This document shows, one piece after another, positions 23,230 to 24,483 of a DNA stretch of 24,483 bases. Below the pieces are notes generated by a model. It saw only the letters and a list, made by a program, of their open reading frames with translations. It ran no database searches and was not told the DNA's origin. The translations under genes and the position numbers were made by a program. This stretch comes from Elusimicrobiota bacterium (GTDB lineage: Bacteria > Elusimicrobiota > Elusimicrobia > 2-02-FULL-39-32): positions 1 through 24,483 of the forward strand of contig JAHFCA010000003.1 of NCBI GenBank assembly GCA_023249715.1, read 5' to 3'. Each line of letters starts with the position of its first letter. The first letter of the stretch is position 1.

Positions 23230-24483
23230 TTATTTTAGGACCGCTATCACCTGAACCAGCAAGTCTTTTCTATTATCCACCCCTTCAGCCTCCAAGCGGT
23301 AGAGATAAATGCCGTTTTCTATGAGGTCGCTATTGGAATCGGTGCCATCCCAGGAAACGCTTTGTTCTCCTGCCGACTGGTCGCCTGAAAATAAAATTTT
23401 CCTTTCAATGCCATCGAGCCCATAAATTCTTAAATTCACTTTGCTTTGAGAACCCAGAGTGTAAACAAAAAAGGCTTCATCTTTTACTTTATCCCCGTTG
23501 GGAGAAAAAGGATTATTAATCACTTTAAAACTAGCGATGAGGCGAGAAGGATCGGAAGTGGAAAAGTCGCCACCCTCTGGAGATCCAAACGAATCTACTG
23601 TAAACGCGCCGGCTCCGCCTGTACTCTTAGAAATAGCAAAATAGAGCTTCTTTATTTTCCGCATATTGAGTTCCGCATCTGTGCCTTTACTAAAAAAAGT
23701 AAGTTGGTCCACGGGGAAAGTAGCTGTTTTCCATTCGCCACCGGTATTCGATGCCTCCAAAAATTTGCGATACCAAATGGTATCGTCGCTGTCTTGCAAC
23801 TTGAGTTCCACATGGTTCGAAGAACCCACTCCTTTATAGATAAAATTCAATTTGCTGTAGGGAGCGATGGAAAGATAGAAGGGTTTTTCCACAATAATAT
23901 AAGGAATCTCCAATGGGTAACTTAAATTACTTGTTTTGAACGTATAATCTATTTTATAGACGCGATTGTTGGCGCTGGCTCCCGGAACGCCGGAATCGGA
24001 AACAGCTTCTACGGTTGCGGACGCATCGGAATGAGCGGACGTATCCCATGCGGTACGGGAATAATCGTCATCCAATTCGTCGAATACGCGCGCCGCTTGA
24101 GAAGATTCATTTTCTCGAGTAAAACCGACATCGTCAATCTGAATGGTTCCGGAAGTGGTCCCAATATTGTTAGCGGCGACAAAAGTGACAGCAGAAATGG
24201 TAGAGATGTTCACCGCCGTAAATGTGGAGAGAGGTATTTTTACATCTTGATAACTTGTGGTGATTCCTCCCGCTAAGAACGGAGAGATAAAGACTTCTGT
24301 CTGGTTGCCGCCGCTTTCCAATTTAACTTTTAACACTTCGCCGCCGGAATTCCCCCGAACCTTAAACGCCAAATGAGTATAACCCTCAAAATTTCTATTG
24401 GGCACTTGCAACACTAAATATTGAGCGTTGCTAGTATTGGTGGTAACGTCAAAAGTAAATTCCATAATTTGGCGGCCAGCGGT
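23230..24483 (-). CDS. Secreted CBM11-like repeat protein with FlgD-like C-terminus, 5'-truncated
   Basis: The frame stays open to the right edge of the window: six codons (TAGRQI) precede the internal ATG at 24465, and the first module lacks its entry strand, so the true start lies outside. Two CBM11-like modules are visible, about residues 1-125 and 130-300 counting from that Met (LAFKVRGNSGGEVLKVKLES, VPLST-type strands, GTIQIDDVGFTRE; then VFDELDDDYSRTAWD through AFTVDSFGSPE). The last 90 residues form a FlgD-type Ig-like domain: NNPFSPNGDKVKDEAFFVYT, VNLRIYGLDG, WDGTDSNSDLIENGIYLYRL. Such C-terminal domains end many secreted proteins of diderm phyla that carry PorV-like proteins and may direct surface display. 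It likely serves as a secreted or surface glycan-binding protein; any upstream catalytic domain is not visible. Confidence 0.78.
   Translation of the reverse strand, partial: TAGRQIMEFTFDVTTNTSNAQYLVLQVPNRNFEGYTHLAFKVRGNSGGEVLKVKLESGGNQTEVFISPFLAGGITTSYQDVKIPLSTFTAVNISTISAVTFVAANNIGTTSGTIQIDDVGFTRENESSQAARVFDELDDDYSRTAWDTSAHSDASATVEAVSDSGVPGASANNRVYKIDYTFKTSNLSYPLEIPYIIVEKPFYLSIAPYSKLNFIYKGVGSSNHVELKLQDSDDTIWYRKFLEASNTGGEWKTATFPVDQLTFFSKGTDAELNMRKIKKLYFAISKSTGGAGAFTVDSFGSPEGGDFSTSDPSRLIASFKVINNPFSPNGDKVKDEAFFVYTLGSQSKVNLRIYGLDGIERKILFSGDQSAGEQSVSWDGTDSNSDLIENGIYLYRLEAEGVDNRKDLLVQVIAVLK

Noticed and set aside
23446..23925. A 159-residue plus-strand open frame inside the FlgD-like protein gene
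   Set aside because: It is antisense to a well-supported coding region with clear domains and has no recognisable motif.

Overview
The window is a compact, single-strand (minus) accessory locus from a Gram-negative bacterium. Diderm features are a PorV/PorQ-type outer-membrane protein, a large beta-barrel, an OmpA domain and a lipoprotein with a lipobox. The mid-GC composition, PorV-like and FlgD-like proteins, CBM11-like modules and absence of SusC/SusD suggest an uncultivated lineage of the Omnitrophota/Elusimicrobiota type. That taxonomic placement is inference from protein types, not from any marker gene.

Read in the direction of transcription (high to low coordinates), 24483-2707 looks like one very long operon. 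First comes a cell-envelope block: a 5'-truncated secreted protein with CBM11-like repeats and a FlgD-like C-terminus (24483-23230), a PorV/PorQ-like barrel (23228-22368), a periplasmic protein with CBM11-like, OmpA and CBM9-like domains (22366-20513), and an outer-membrane beta-barrel with two N-terminal CBM11-like modules (20516-17949). Next is a CUT1 sugar importer whose solute-binding protein is fused to the MalF-type permease (17930-15684), with its MalG partner (15684-14830). Then come the enzymes: a GH94 phosphorylase (14762-12363), a cytosolic GH35-like glycosidase (12180-9985), an exported tandem-CBM protein (9988-8858), an exported PF10091/GH144-like glycoamylase with a C-terminal CBM9-like module (8861-6870), a small two-TM protein (6873-6301), a second GH94 whose motifs resemble cyclic beta-1,2-glucan synthase (6299-3873), and the MsmK/UgpC-type ATPase (3843-2707). 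Most junctions are ATGA overlaps or 1-nt gaps.

The coherent reading is a non-Sus glycan utilisation locus. Glycan is bound and admitted at the outer membrane, held by peptidoglycan-anchored CBMs, cut in the periplasm by the glycoamylase, imported by the fused ABC transporter, and phosphorolysed in the cytosol by GH94. The glycoamylase plus the Cgs-like GH94 point to beta-1,2-glucan (sophoro-oligosaccharides) as the best guess for substrate. No transcriptional regulator lies in the window.

Two palindromic elements interrupt the operon. A 160-bp imperfect palindrome flanked by TTTAA direct repeats looks like a MITE inserted between the second GH94 and GH35-like genes. A perfect 13-bp-stem hairpin is embedded in frame in the signal-peptide region of the glycoamylase gene.

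After the ATPase come a TPR/GNA1162-like lipoprotein (2631-1207) and, beyond an AT-rich promoter/operator region, an AbiEi/AbiEii-type toxin-antitoxin pair (1116-1) whose toxin gene runs off the left edge. No intergenic gap exceeds 300 bases; the largest (12181-12362) is filled by the palindromic element. No rRNA, tRNA, CRISPR array or riboswitch was recognised.
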